DNA of 64,000 nucleotides from JAJVID01 sp963743425. Its GTDB lineage: Bacteria; Acidobacteriota; Blastocatellia; RBC074. The stretch covers positions 186,001 to 250,000 of the forward strand of contig CAVUPU010000003.1 of assembly GCA_963743425.1 (NCBI GenBank). Reading direction: 5' to 3'. The position numbers and the translations under genes were made by a program. Shown piece by piece: positions 34,202 to 43,054 of this stretch (positions are counted from its first letter, which is position 1; every line of letters begins with the position of its first letter). The notes beneath the pieces are model-generated. The model did not search any database, was not told the origin of the DNA, and saw nothing but the letters and a program-made list of their open reading frames with translations.

Positions 34202-35050
34202 GGAACACAACTGGCCTTTGCCACACTGCGCCGGAGCGAAGCCGCGATTGATCGTCTGATCGTTATGTCGGTCGAAGGCGTCGCGAGCACGGAGAAGCTG
34301 CCGGGCGATGTAGACCGGTACTTCGAACAGATTGCCGCGATGTGCAGGCGCGACGCCAGGGTTCCCGATCTAATTGAGCTGATGCGCAAAGTCTTTGTGA
34401 CGCTGGATCGGAACCCGGTCACTGTCTCTGTCACGCATCCGGCGACAGGCGTGAAGCGCGAGCTGATCGTCGGCGGCGATGGGCTGCGAATGCTCGTGCT
34501 GGTGACGATGATGAACGACACGCGCAACCTGCCGCTGATTCCCCTGCTGTTTGTCACGCTTTCGCGTGCCGATACGTCGGGACTGGCCGAAATGCTGAGC
34601 GCCGCGCAGGGGCGAGGTATCCCCTCCGCCGATTGGTTTTTGATCGACGGAGCTTCGGGGGCGACCGCCGGCCGCCGCGCGCAGATTCGCCGCGAAGCGC
34701 GCGCGTCTCTGTTCGGCGATCTCGTGAACTTCCTGCTCACTGATCTCAACGCCGCCTGGAGGTCGAAAGACCTGGGCGATGGCTTCAGAAAGCCCGTGAA
34801 ATCGAGTATCCCCGCGTTGTTCATCAGCGGCGCGCTCGACGCCAATACGCCGCCGCATCGCGCTGAAGAAGCGCGAAAGGGCTTTCCAAACAGCGCGCAT
34901 CTCATTATCGAAAATGCAGGCCATCAGGACGCTCTCAGGTCAGCAGGCGTGATCGAGACGATCGCCGCGTTCGTGCAGGGCAGGAAAATCGAGAATAAAA
35001 CGTTTGCGATGCCAGCTCCCGAATTTGCTCCGCCGCCATCTAGTCAGTAG
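34202..35050 (+). pseudogene. C-terminal fragment of a TAP-like alpha/beta-hydrolase
   Basis: The open frame starts right at the IS right end with GTQLAFATLRRSEAAIDRLI and continues through MSVEGVASTEKLPGDVDRYF to the C-terminal acid/base region (IPALFISGALDANTPPHRAE; LIIENAGHQDAL). In the intact family the preceding residues are G-x-S-Y, so the gene is cut just after the nucleophile serine. A shorter product from ATG 34265 (261 aa) would be catalytically dead. The Asp (GALDANTP) and His (NAGHQD) of the triad remain. Confidence 0.75.
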
Positions 35051-35073
35051 CTTTTCAGCCATTCACCTGTTAG

Positions 35074-35307
35074 ACACTGTTTGAGTTGGGGTTGAAACTC
35101 TGGGACGGCGTCTTTGAGGACAGGGAAGACACGTGGCTGCGCTGGTGCGACGCGCAGGGCAACGTCATCCTGACCGGCGAAGAACGCGCCCGAATGGAAG
35201 CCGAACGCGCCGACTACGAAGCCGCGGCGCGGCGGGAAGCCGAGGATCGAGCCGCCCATTTCGCCGCCAAACTCCGCGAATTGGGAGTCGATCCTGAGCA
35301 GCTTTGA
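35074..35307 (+). pseudogene. C-terminal fragment of a Uma2-family (DUF820) nuclease
   Basis: About 77 codons open from 35074 (TAG at 35071-35073 just upstream): LKLWDGVFEDREDTWLRWCD, GNVILTGEERARMEAE and a Glu/Arg/Ala-rich coiled tail ending LRELGVDPEQL. This is the characteristic C-terminus of Uma2-family putative restriction endonucleases. The catalytic PD-(D/E)xK core is missing. No normal start codon or ribosome site. Confidence 0.65.
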
Positions 35308-35320
35308 GTCTCTATATGAT

Positions 35321-35351
35321 TTGACGCGCCGTCGCCGGAAGTTGCTATAAT
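35321..35351 (+). promoter_or_regulatory. Candidate promoter of the DUF433 gene
   Basis: TTGACG (35321-35326) and TATAAT (35346-35351) with a 19-nt spacer, slightly long. Transcription would begin at about 35358, which is the ATG itself, so the mRNA may be leaderless. No ribosome site is seen before the ATG, in agreement. Confidence 0.45.
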
Positions 35352-35357
35352 TGGTTT

Positions 35358-35738
35358 ATGGCAACAGCCCAAATGCAATTACTGGACGGTATTATCTGGA
35401 TTGATCCCGACGCGACAGGCGACGCCCCGTGCTTCTACGGGACTCGCGTTCCCATCAAGAGCCTTTTTGATTACCTCAAGCGCGGTCATACGCTCGAAGA
35501 TTTTCTGGCAGGCTTCCCACACGTCACCCGTGAGCAGGCCGAATCAGTTCTTGAAGCCTCTCAAGGCTCTCTTCACGAAGCCCTCCGCGCCGAAGCCATA
35601 CAAATAGAAACCGCGCGTCTCAGCGAGCTTATTCTTGACGGCGTGAATAGTGGGGAGGCTACTCCGATGACGGCGGACGATTGGCGCGAAATACGCGCGG
35701 AAGTAAGGCAACGCGCCGAAGAGAGAAGCAAGGGATAA
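35358..35738 (+). CDS. DUF433 protein with ParD-like C-terminal tail
   Basis: 126 aa. Residues about 8-80 are a DUF433 domain, a winged-helix-like antitoxin module (GTRVPIKSLFDYLKRGHTLE; FPHVTREQAESVLEAS). Residues about 85-126, LILDGVNSGEATPMTADDWR and EIRAEVRQRAEERSKG, resemble the tail of ParD antitoxins that binds the toxin. DUF433 proteins normally pair with a PIN-like or DUF5615 toxin gene, but no such toxin follows; the next gene is convergent. Possibly an orphan antitoxin. Confidence 0.75.
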   Translation: MATAQMQLLDGIIWIDPDATGDAPCFYGTRVPIKSLFDYLKRGHTLEDFLAGFPHVTREQAESVLEASQGSLHEALRAEAIQIETARLSELILDGVNSGEATPMTADDWREIRAEVRQRAEERSKG

Positions 35739-35751
35739 AAACCAGTGCGAA

Positions 35752-38700
35752 TCATCCCTGCCAGTCGTAGCAATTCGCTTTCACCACCTGATAGGTCTCA
35801 TCCAACGCTGATTTCAGCAACAAAATCGCTGCGATGCGGCGCGCCATGTTTGTCACCTCGCGCACTTCGTCGAGCGTCAGCGCGCGGCCCAGCAGTTCGC
35901 GTTCGCGGTAACTGAGCCATTTCTTCATCACCTGATACCCGCCGATGGTGTATTCCCAGACCTTCAGCGGCACGCCGCGCCAGTAAGCGTTGCCGTTCAG
36001 GTACACATCGCAGGTCTGTTCGCCCAAATGCACAAAGGCCAGTTCAGGTGTCAGTCCCAACTCGCTTGCGCCTTGTTCGATGGCGGCGCGTTCGGCGGCG
36101 ATGTAATCGCGGGGAATCATTCTGCCTTTGCCGGGCATGGTGACGCCGCCTTTGCCGCCGTGGCCCCAACCGGCGGTCACGTCGAAATCGCCCGCCTCGC
36201 GGTTCAGCGGTTTGCCGTCGGCGGTGGCCGCCGCGCCGATGATTCTCAATTCGGGGCGGGGCTTTGAGTCAGTCACGCCCGCGACCGGCGTTTCGGTATC
36301 GAGCAGCGTTGCAATTTTGCGCCCCAACTCTGCCGAAGCCAGCAGCAAATCTTTGCTGGCGGGCAGCGGAATGCGCGGCCAGTCTTGGCGCAAGGCTCCG
36401 GCGTTTTCGGTGCGGTAGGCGGGCGCGTGGAGGATAGCAATCAGGTGATGAAAAAGCTCTCTCGCCAAGTCTACGTCCCCGAACTTACCTATGTATTTTA
36501 TAGCGGCTTCGGACAGGTTAGGTTTGAGACCATTGGACATCACAATCTGGTCTTCAGCCTCTGAAAATAGAGCTTGGACCACCTCATGTCGCAAGCCGAG
36601 CGGAAAGAAGTTTGCGCCGCGTTCAACGATATGACGCGAGCAGATTTGAGACGCAACAAATGGAGGATCAAATTCCTTGCGATTATGTTGCGTTGCTCCA
36701 ATCCACAAATTTCCTTGAGAGATTTGCTGAATGTATTCGGTTCGTTTTTCGTCGAGAAGTTTAGTTTCTGGTTCCCAATAGAGCCAACGGGTATCAAAAG
36801 GTCGGTAGCAAAATCGTCTGATGTTTTCAGGCAGAAATCCCCGCTTGCATAGATAGTCGCGAACCGGCACAGCATCAAAACGCGCCGAACTGTCCATCAC
36901 ACTTGGTGCGATATGTCTCATTTCTTCATGGCTAATGCTTGGATCAAAATACCATTGCATTCGCTTCAAGAGACATTCCCGATCAATATCAACTAAAACA
37001 TCATCCCGACCTGTTTGCACCCCTGGAAAAGTTTCTGGAAGTAGTTCTGATAGGAAGGGCCAATTTGTGTACAGATCATCCGTTCGCATAGGGGTGAACG
37101 GCAAGCCGAGCTGAAGCGGCGGCCTGATCTGTTCGTACAACTTCATATCATTCTGATTCGGTGTTTCCAGCAACTCTTCGCGCTTGCGTTTGCCCCACAG
37201 ATGGCGGAAGCGGATGGCTTCGACCGCTTTGTGCTTCTCCTTTCTGACCATCAGCGCGATGCTGGTGCCGACTTGAATGCCTTCGCGGTTCCATTCGGTG
37301 GAGAAGACGCTGGGGTCAGGTTCACCCGCAGGCGTCAACTTGCCAGTCTTGTACTTGTCACCATTCAGGCAATCAATCCAGATGCGGTCGAACTCTTCCA
37401 AATACCGTTCGCGCATGCCTGTGAACGAGAGGCCGTCGAGCCAGGAATAGTTGGAGATGAAACAGACGACGCCTTTTCGCGACAATTCGACGATGCGGCG
37501 TTCGGCCATCCGATAAAAGCGGACGTAAAGATCGTTCAAACCCTGGCCTTTCGGCGCGGGAACTTTCTTTGTTGTGCGGTAAGCGTCGGTCAGGCTGCGC
37601 TCTTCGGCGACTGCGACTCCGGCAAAGCCGTTGTAAGGTGGATTGCCGAGCACGACCAGAATCGGCGTGTCGCGTTTCACTTTCTCCGCCGCGTCGCGTT
37701 CCTCTTCTAGTTCGGTGAAAAGCAAGCGGGTCTTCGGTTCCTTGGGCGGTTCCCAGCCGATCAGCGCGTTGGTCAAGTAGATGCCAGCGCGTTCGTTGGC
37801 GCCCATTGGCGCGCCCAGGCTTTGCAACAGCACCCCCATTTGCAGGTGCGCAACGACAAACGGCGCGGGCAGAATCTCGAACCCGAAGACGCGATTGATG
37901 GCGGCGCGTTTCAACTCTTCCGCCGCCAGCGCATCTTCGCCGCGCTCTTTCAGAGTGCGGTCAATCTGTTTGAGGACTTCGACCAGATATGCGCCCGTAC
38001 CACAGCACGGATCGAGTACGTAAACATTCGGATCGGCCAACCCATCGGCCAGCTTCAACTCTTCGCGCAACACGGTGTCAACGCGCGCGACCATGTACTG
38101 AACAATTTCGGTCGGCGTGTACCAGACGCCTAACTGTTTGCGCAGTTCCGGGTCGAAGGCTTCCAGAAAGGGCTCGTAGAAGTATTGAACGGCGTGCTCT
38201 GCCTCAAAACGGCTGAAGAAGACTTCGCGCTTGACCCGGTTAAGCGCGGACGCCGTCCAATTCAACACTTCGGTCAAATCCAGCCTTTCAAGCTGCCCAG
38301 GCTCGGAAACTTCGTGGAAGAGTTTGCGCAGAATCGGCACGCGCAGGTAATGCGACGCCAAGCGCCAATCGAATTGGCCTTTGTTCTTCTTCGTCTGTTT
38401 GTGCCACAGCACCCACGCCGAAAAGACGCCGTAAAAGAGCGTCTGCACCAGCGTCGAGCGGAAGAAATGCTCACCCTTATCGCCTGTGAATTGAATGCCT
38501 AGCGCTTCTTCGAGCGCCTTGCGGATGGAATCGAGCACAACCTGTCCGGCGGTTTCAACGCGCGCTTTGGCGTCGCGTGCATACGAAGCGAGAAACCATG
38601 CGACATCCGCCGGCTCTTCGAGCGGCGCGTTGGAGAGCAACACCCGCTTGAGATATTCGACAAACCGTTCGCCATGAATCGCCGAGGCTTCGTTTGGATT

Positions 38701-39147
38701 GGCGGCGGCTTGCCAGAACGCGGCTTCGCTCTCAGACAGATGGTAGGCTTCCAATTCGCCCGCGTCTTTGCTGACCAGCAAAAAGTCGCGGTAATTGGTC
38801 ACCAAGACTTGCCCATAGCGTTGCAGGTATTTTGCCACCTGTTCGGATTTCGCGATCTTGGAGACCTCAGCTTTCGCGCCTTTCACTTCCAGCACGCCGC
38901 GTTCGGGCGCCATATTGATGAAGGCATCGGATTCATCGAAACGCTGCCGGGAAACGAAGAGGCCAATGTCGGGAATGCCTGCGCCCAGATTTTTCGGCGT
39001 CAGCACACAGCGAACTTTCGGTTTGAGTGTTTTGCCAATTTCGTTAAGCAGCCCGACAAGCGCAGGATAGTACGAAGTTTCTTTGGCGGCAGAGCCAGTC
39101 GAACGAATGTCTCGTAATTCGCGCAGATACTTTTCGAGTAAGTTCAT
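35752..39147 (-). CDS. Type ISP-like restriction-modification enzyme (nuclease-methylase-specificity, no helicase)
   Basis: 1,131 aa. N-terminal Mrr/PD-(D/E)xK-like nuclease (about 55-150: IPDIGLFVS ... GVLEVKGAK). An N6-adenine methylase core has motif I VLDPCCGTGAYLVEVL (about 380) and motif IV VLGNPPYNGF (about 510). The C-terminal target-recognition region ends with VWEYTIGGYQVMKKWLSYRE, the usual type ISP end signature. The superfamily 2 helicase of LlaGI-type enzymes is absent. It would methylate one adenine and cut unmodified invader DNA. No strong ribosome site is seen before ATG 39147; a TIR fragment lies just upstream. Confidence 0.87.
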   Translation of the reverse strand: MNLLEKYLRELRDIRSTGSAAKETSYYPALVGLLNEIGKTLKPKVRCVLTPKNLGAGIPDIGLFVSRQRFDESDAFINMAPERGVLEVKGAKAEVSKIAKSEQVAKYLQRYGQVLVTNYRDFLLVSKDAGELEAYHLSESEAAFWQAAANPNEASAIHGERFVEYLKRVLLSNAPLEEPADVAWFLASYARDAKARVETAGQVVLDSIRKALEEALGIQFTGDKGEHFFRSTLVQTLFYGVFSAWVLWHKQTKKNKGQFDWRLASHYLRVPILRKLFHEVSEPGQLERLDLTEVLNWTASALNRVKREVFFSRFEAEHAVQYFYEPFLEAFDPELRKQLGVWYTPTEIVQYMVARVDTVLREELKLADGLADPNVYVLDPCCGTGAYLVEVLKQIDRTLKERGEDALAAEELKRAAINRVFGFEILPAPFVVAHLQMGVLLQSLGAPMGANERAGIYLTNALIGWEPPKEPKTRLLFTELEEERDAAEKVKRDTPILVVLGNPPYNGFAGVAVAEERSLTDAYRTTKKVPAPKGQGLNDLYVRFYRMAERRIVELSRKGVVCFISNYSWLDGLSFTGMRERYLEEFDRIWIDCLNGDKYKTGKLTPAGEPDPSVFSTEWNREGIQVGTSIALMVRKEKHKAVEAIRFRHLWGKRKREELLETPNQNDMKLYEQIRPPLQLGLPFTPMRTDDLYTNWPFLSELLPETFPGVQTGRDDVLVDIDRECLLKRMQWYFDPSISHEEMRHIAPSVMDSSARFDAVPVRDYLCKRGFLPENIRRFCYRPFDTRWLYWEPETKLLDEKRTEYIQQISQGNLWIGATQHNRKEFDPPFVASQICSRHIVERGANFFPLGLRHEVVQALFSEAEDQIVMSNGLKPNLSEAAIKYIGKFGDVDLARELFHHLIAILHAPAYRTENAGALRQDWPRIPLPASKDLLLASAELGRKIATLLDTETPVAGVTDSKPRPELRIIGAAATADGKPLNREAGDFDVTAGWGHGGKGGVTMPGKGRMIPRDYIAAERAAIEQGASELGLTPELAFVHLGEQTCDVYLNGNAYWRGVPLKVWEYTIGGYQVMKKWLSYRERELLGRALTLDEVREVTNMARRIAAILLLKSALDETYQVVKANCYDWQG

Positions 39148-39195
39148 TTTGGCAAATCGAAGGTGAATAAAGGGCTTGCAACGACGACGCAGATT

Positions 39196-39312
39196 CTATG
39201 AGTATTTGAACCGCTTTTCAATTCGCGGCCCGTCACGGCGCAACCGCTCGGCCAACTCGCACACCGCTGGTTTGTCTTTGGAACTATGGCTAAGAAAAAC
39301 GTCGTATTTGAA
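39196..39312 (-). pseudogene. TIR-domain N-terminal fragment
   Basis: A 38-codon stretch between stop codons reads FKYDVFLSHSSKDKPAVCEL, AERLRRDG, then unrelated residues and stop. This is the first strand and helix of a TIR domain. It is bounded by a 10-bp direct repeat (GTTCAAATAC) at both ends, suggesting deletion by short-repeat recombination. It lies 50 bp upstream of the type ISP-like gene, inside a region with other defence genes. Confidence 0.6.
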
Positions 39313-39339
39313 CTACTCATTTTGAATGATGTGGCATAG

Positions 39340-39624
39340 TCAGAGGATGAATGGAGGCGCGTCGCTGGGTTCGACCAATACCAGCAGCGCATCCGAATGG
39401 CCGGCGTTTTGCGCGGCTTGGTGAACTTCTTTGGCATTCGCGCCGTGACTGATGAGGCGCCCAAATTTGAGCGCGACCCATTGTCCAGCGTATTCATCGC
39501 GGTTATCGGCCAGCCACTGCCGGTCAGCGGTAAAGTCGCGCAAGCTGGTGGCGCGGGCCGATGCGCGATCACCAGGCAGGGAAGCTTCCGTCCTTTGCGC
39601 TTCCCCATTCGCCTTGGTTACCAT
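39340..39624 (-). CDS. DUF5678-domain protein
   Basis: 94 aa from ATG 39624, chosen for the strong upstream AAGGAGGTG. The family signature is present: DRQWLADNRDEYAGQWVALK, then GRLISHGANAKEVHQAAQ and LLVLVEPSDAPPFIL. DUF5678 proteins are small and often precede an aspartic-protease-like partner; here the partner position is taken by the TIR fragment. Function unknown. Confidence 0.75.
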   Translation of the reverse strand: MVTKANGEAQRTEASLPGDRASARATSLRDFTADRQWLADNRDEYAGQWVALKFGRLISHGANAKEVHQAAQNAGHSDALLVLVEPSDAPPFIL

Positions 39625-39742
39625 TGCTTCACCTCCTTGCTGATTGCGCAAAGATTATACGCAACACCGGGATAATCGAACCAGCCGCGCAACCTCTCAC
39701 GGCGCAACTATAGATTTCAAGAAATAGTTTTTCCGTTTTTCG

Positions 39743-39925
39743 TCCCGGAGGGACATCGGATATTAGCCGGTGGAGAAACCACCGGTACCGGATGCAATGG
39801 GAATCCGCGCCCTGGAAGGGCGCAGGACCGAAGCTTCGGTCCTGAGCCCTTCCAGGGCTGGAAGAGTTTTGTCGCCTATCTTCCGGTGGTTTCTCCACCG
39901 GCTAATATCCGATGCGCCTCCGGCG
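39743..39925. repeat. Nested long palindrome (GGTGGAGAAACCACCGG)
   Basis: Outer arms CATCGGATATTAGCCGGTGG ... complement; inner arms GCGCCCTGGAAGGGC ... GCCCTTCCAGGGC around GGACCGAAGCTTCGGTCC. Arms themselves contain short palindromes (GGTGGAGAAACCACC). It fills part of the 39,660-40,081 gap, which holds no ORF. Confidence 0.9.
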
Positions 39926-39965
39926 CGGAAGAACATTTTCTTGAATGCTATAGACACAGGCTCTA

Positions 39966-40099
39966 GATCGGTTTTCAAATGCGTGTACGGTGTGTGGCGA
40001 TTTGTTTAATCGCCCTGTTTGTGGCTTTGTCCAATCAGGAAACAAGCGCGAGTAAACAACTCGCGCCACAGTCCCGTACACTCAATTGCAAACCGATTT
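39966..40099. repeat. Imperfect palindrome (ATCGGTTTTCAAATGCGTGTACGG)
   Basis: Arms of about 50 bp with several mismatches; the right arm overlaps the last codons and stop of the D-aminoacylase gene (40082). Because the arm contributes coding sequence, the gene's C-terminus may have been re-formed by the repeat. Confidence 0.7.
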
Positions 40100-41734
40100 A
40101 ATCACTGATCCGGGCAAATTGCCCAACGACTGGTTATTTTCAAAGGCGGCGCGGCCGTTGATGATCACCATCTCGATTCCGGTCGCCTCGCGTCTCGGCT
40201 TTTCAAAGCTCGCGCGATCATTGACGCGGCCCGGGTCGAAGATCGTCAGGTCGGCGAACGCTCCGGGCCGAATCACGCCGCGATCTTTCAATCCGAAAAT
40301 CCGCGCGGGATACGAAGTCATCTTGCGGACGGCCTCTTCGAGCGTGAGCGCGCAATCTTCGCGAACATATTTCGACAGTATTCGAGCGAACGCGCCGTAG
40401 GCCGCCGGGTGCGGCAATCCGCGCCCGTAATCTTCAGCGTCGGTGCAGAAGGCGCTCAAACGATGCCGGGCAAATTTGCCGAGAAATTCCCGCTCATCGC
40501 GTTCGCCGCTGATCTCGAAGATCAGCATCGAGACCTGGCCGCGCTCCTCGATGATCAAATCCGAGATCGCGTCGAAAGGCCGTTTGCCCGTCAACCGCGC
40601 CAGTTCGGCCAGGCTGCGTTTTTCGCAGCGTTTGTTTCGGCGTGATTCGATGTAGCCGATGAAGATCGCGTCCCAGCCGGTGGCGCGGACCAGGTTGTGC
40701 GGCCAGCCGCCTTCGCGCCACGGCGGCCACGAAGGTTTCTTTCGTTCGAGGTCGCGTTCGATTCGCTGGCGGGTCTTTCGATCCTTCAACCTTTCGATGA
40801 GCCGTTCCACGCCTCCCTCCAAAGACCAGGGCGGATAGATCGCGATCATCATCGTGGCAGCGGCGGTGTAAGGGAACATATCGAAGCTTACTCGCAAGCC
40901 TTCGCGCTCGGCCTCTTCTTCCATCGCCAGTACGCGCTCGATCTTTGGCCAATGCTCGCGGCCCACAGCCTCGTTGTGCGAATGATGAACGCGGACGCCC
41001 GTCTCGCGCCCGACTTCGAGCAACTCTTTCACCGCCGGGATCAGCGTCTCGCTCGATCCGCGAATGTGGCTGGTGTAGACGCCGCCGTAATCGGCCACGA
41101 CGCGGGCCAGCTCTTTCAATTCGTCCGTGTCCGAATACATCCCCGGCGGGTAGATCAAACCGGTCGAAAGCCCCAGAGCGCCGTCTTTCATCGCCCCTTC
41201 GACCATCGCCCGCATCTTTTTCATTTGGGATTTCGACGGAGAACCCTTCGCCAGCCCCATCGCCGAGATGCGAACGGGGCCGTGCGGCGCCAGCGTGGCG
41301 ATGTTCATCGCCAGCCCGTTCGATTCGATCCGATCGAGGTATTCGCCGGCTGTGCGCCACTTCCATTCGACCGGCTCCGGCGTCATCCATGCGTTGACCG
41401 CGCGCAATATGCCCTCGGCTTCGTCGTTGGCGACCGGCGCGCAACCCAGGCCGCAGTTCCCGACAATGGTGGTGGTGACGCCCTGCGCCAGCTTGCATCG
41501 CATCAATTCAGTCTGTCGTTTGGGATCGAGGGGCAGGATCAGATCGGCATGAGAGTGCGGATCAATGATGCCGGGAATGACGGTCAGGCCGCGCGCATTG
41601 ATCGTCTGTTTTGCTTTGGCCTTGAGCTTTCCGATTGCGGCGATGCGGTCGCCTTTGATCGCGAGGTCGGCTCGATACGCAGGCAAACCTGTGCCGTCAA
41701 TGATCCCGGCGTTTTGAATTGTTATGTCGTACAT
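40082..41734 (-). CDS. N-acyl-D-amino-acid deacylase (D-aminoacylase) family amidohydrolase
   Basis: 550 aa, cytoplasmic. Amidohydrolase-fold motifs: GIIDPHSHADL (H-x-H metal site, about 60), VGNCGLGCAP (Cys metal ligand of D-aminoacylases, about 92), YTSHIRG and VHHSHNEA (His ligands) and CTDAEDYGRGLPHPAAYGAF (catalytic Asp). Releases D-amino acids from N-acyl derivatives; some relatives act on dihydropyrimidine-type compounds. A composite end GVIRPGAFADLTIFDPGRVN is typical. It lies 43 bp after the surface-protein operon. Confidence 0.9.
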   Translation of the reverse strand: MYDITIQNAGIIDGTGLPAYRADLAIKGDRIAAIGKLKAKAKQTINARGLTVIPGIIDPHSHADLILPLDPKRQTELMRCKLAQGVTTTIVGNCGLGCAPVANDEAEGILRAVNAWMTPEPVEWKWRTAGEYLDRIESNGLAMNIATLAPHGPVRISAMGLAKGSPSKSQMKKMRAMVEGAMKDGALGLSTGLIYPPGMYSDTDELKELARVVADYGGVYTSHIRGSSETLIPAVKELLEVGRETGVRVHHSHNEAVGREHWPKIERVLAMEEEAEREGLRVSFDMFPYTAAATMMIAIYPPWSLEGGVERLIERLKDRKTRQRIERDLERKKPSWPPWREGGWPHNLVRATGWDAIFIGYIESRRNKRCEKRSLAELARLTGKRPFDAISDLIIEERGQVSMLIFEISGERDEREFLGKFARHRLSAFCTDAEDYGRGLPHPAAYGAFARILSKYVREDCALTLEEAVRKMTSYPARIFGLKDRGVIRPGAFADLTIFDPGRVNDRASFEKPRREATGIEMVIINGRAAFENNQSLGNLPGSVIKSVCN

Positions 41735-41777
41735 AGCGCGCGATTATGCCGTGCGGAGATTGAATTTCAAACCGGAA

Positions 41778-43046
41778 TCACTGGCGCGGCGCGGCGACAG
41801 ATATCTCAAATCGCAATCCGCGCCAGGGCGTCGCGGCGATTTGCTGTCCCGTTTGATCGAACATCACTACACGCCATCGCAGATTCCCATCACCGGCCTT
41901 CTCCCGCAGCCACGAGGGCGCGCGGTAATACATGGTTCCGACAGGCAATATGGAATTGAGCAGAGGTTTATCTGTCCGGTCGGCAACCTCCAATCGCACG
42001 AATGAGCCGGGCTGATTCTCGATCCAGGTGAAAAGCGGCGATTGAGCGCTATTGACCGTTGCGCCCTCGGCGGGCGAAATCAACGCGAGCGGCGTGGCGG
42101 CCTGGCTCTCGGAGGCGCCGACGAAGTAGCGCAAGACGGGCAGGGCGAATCCCGACAGCGCTCCGCTGTGCACGATCCCCGGCCCGACGCCGACCGCCGA
42201 CAGATCGGAATCGCCCTCTTTGTCATCGCTGGCCTCGATGCGCAGCAGTATCAGATACGCGCCTTCGACGTTGCGCGGAAGGCGCGCCGGATCGGGGCCT
42301 GGGAGCGTGAATCGTCCGACCGGCGGCAGGAAGACGTTGAAGCGGCTCAGTTGCGTGTAGCGGCGCTGATTGCCGCGCTGCTCGAACGGCAGCGATCCTT
42401 CGGGCAGCAGATCGAAATCGGTCGGCAATTCTTCGCCGGGCGCGACCACTTCCCATCGACCTTTCAGCCGGCCCGTGCCGTTGTATTGTATGTTCGCTTT
42501 GATCTTCGGCGTGAGCGTCCGTGGCCGGACGAAAACTATCGGCAGATCGGGTTCAAACAACAGTTGCGCGTCGGTCAAAGCGAACGGCGTGCGCGCTCCG
42601 CCGCTGGCCAAACGGCAAGTGACGTTCACAAACTCATCCGGTCCGCCGCTGAGGTTGGCGAAACGGCGGACGTAGAAGAACTGCGAAGCGGCGCCGTCAA
42701 TCGCCGCCTGGTATGCCCGCCGGGCCACCGATGGCGGAATGGACATCACGTCGGTAAAACCCAGATTCCCGCTCGACCGGGACAGGTTGAAACGCGCGGG
42801 CAATGAACCGAAGATCGTCGCCGGATCGCATTTCAGTCCCAGGTCCGGGTCGGCGGGAATCAACTCTCCGCACCAGGTCCCCTCCGCCGGGCGCAGAGAG
42901 GCGGGTACCTGGCCAAAAGTTAGAAAGACCGTCGTCCCGGTGTTCGGATTGACGTTGACGCCGGTGGGATTGACTTTGACGTTTTGCGCCCGGGCAATAC
43001 CGGCTATCAACATGCAAATGGCAATGGCGCCTCGCATGAGTTTCAT
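41778..43046 (-). CDS. Exported protein of unknown function (surface operon, third gene)
   Basis: 422 aa with signal peptide (IAICMLIAGIARAQ). Residues about 25-130 include two Cys (EGTWCGELIP; LKCDPATIF). The remainder is beta-rich without a known enzyme motif (LIRIEASDDKEGDSDLSAVG). It starts 8 bp after the beta-barrel-like gene, so the two are coupled. Possibly an adhesin or structural surface protein. Confidence 0.75.
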   Translation of the reverse strand: MKLMRGAIAICMLIAGIARAQNVKVNPTGVNVNPNTGTTVFLTFGQVPASLRPAEGTWCGELIPADPDLGLKCDPATIFGSLPARFNLSRSSGNLGFTDVMSIPPSVARRAYQAAIDGAASQFFYVRRFANLSGGPDEFVNVTCRLASGGARTPFALTDAQLLFEPDLPIVFVRPRTLTPKIKANIQYNGTGRLKGRWEVVAPGEELPTDFDLLPEGSLPFEQRGNQRRYTQLSRFNVFLPPVGRFTLPGPDPARLPRNVEGAYLILLRIEASDDKEGDSDLSAVGVGPGIVHSGALSGFALPVLRYFVGASESQAATPLALISPAEGATVNSAQSPLFTWIENQPGSFVRLEVADRTDKPLLNSILPVGTMYYRAPSWLREKAGDGNLRWRVVMFDQTGQQIAATPWRGLRFEISVAAPRQ

Positions 43047-43054
43047 TGTTGCTC

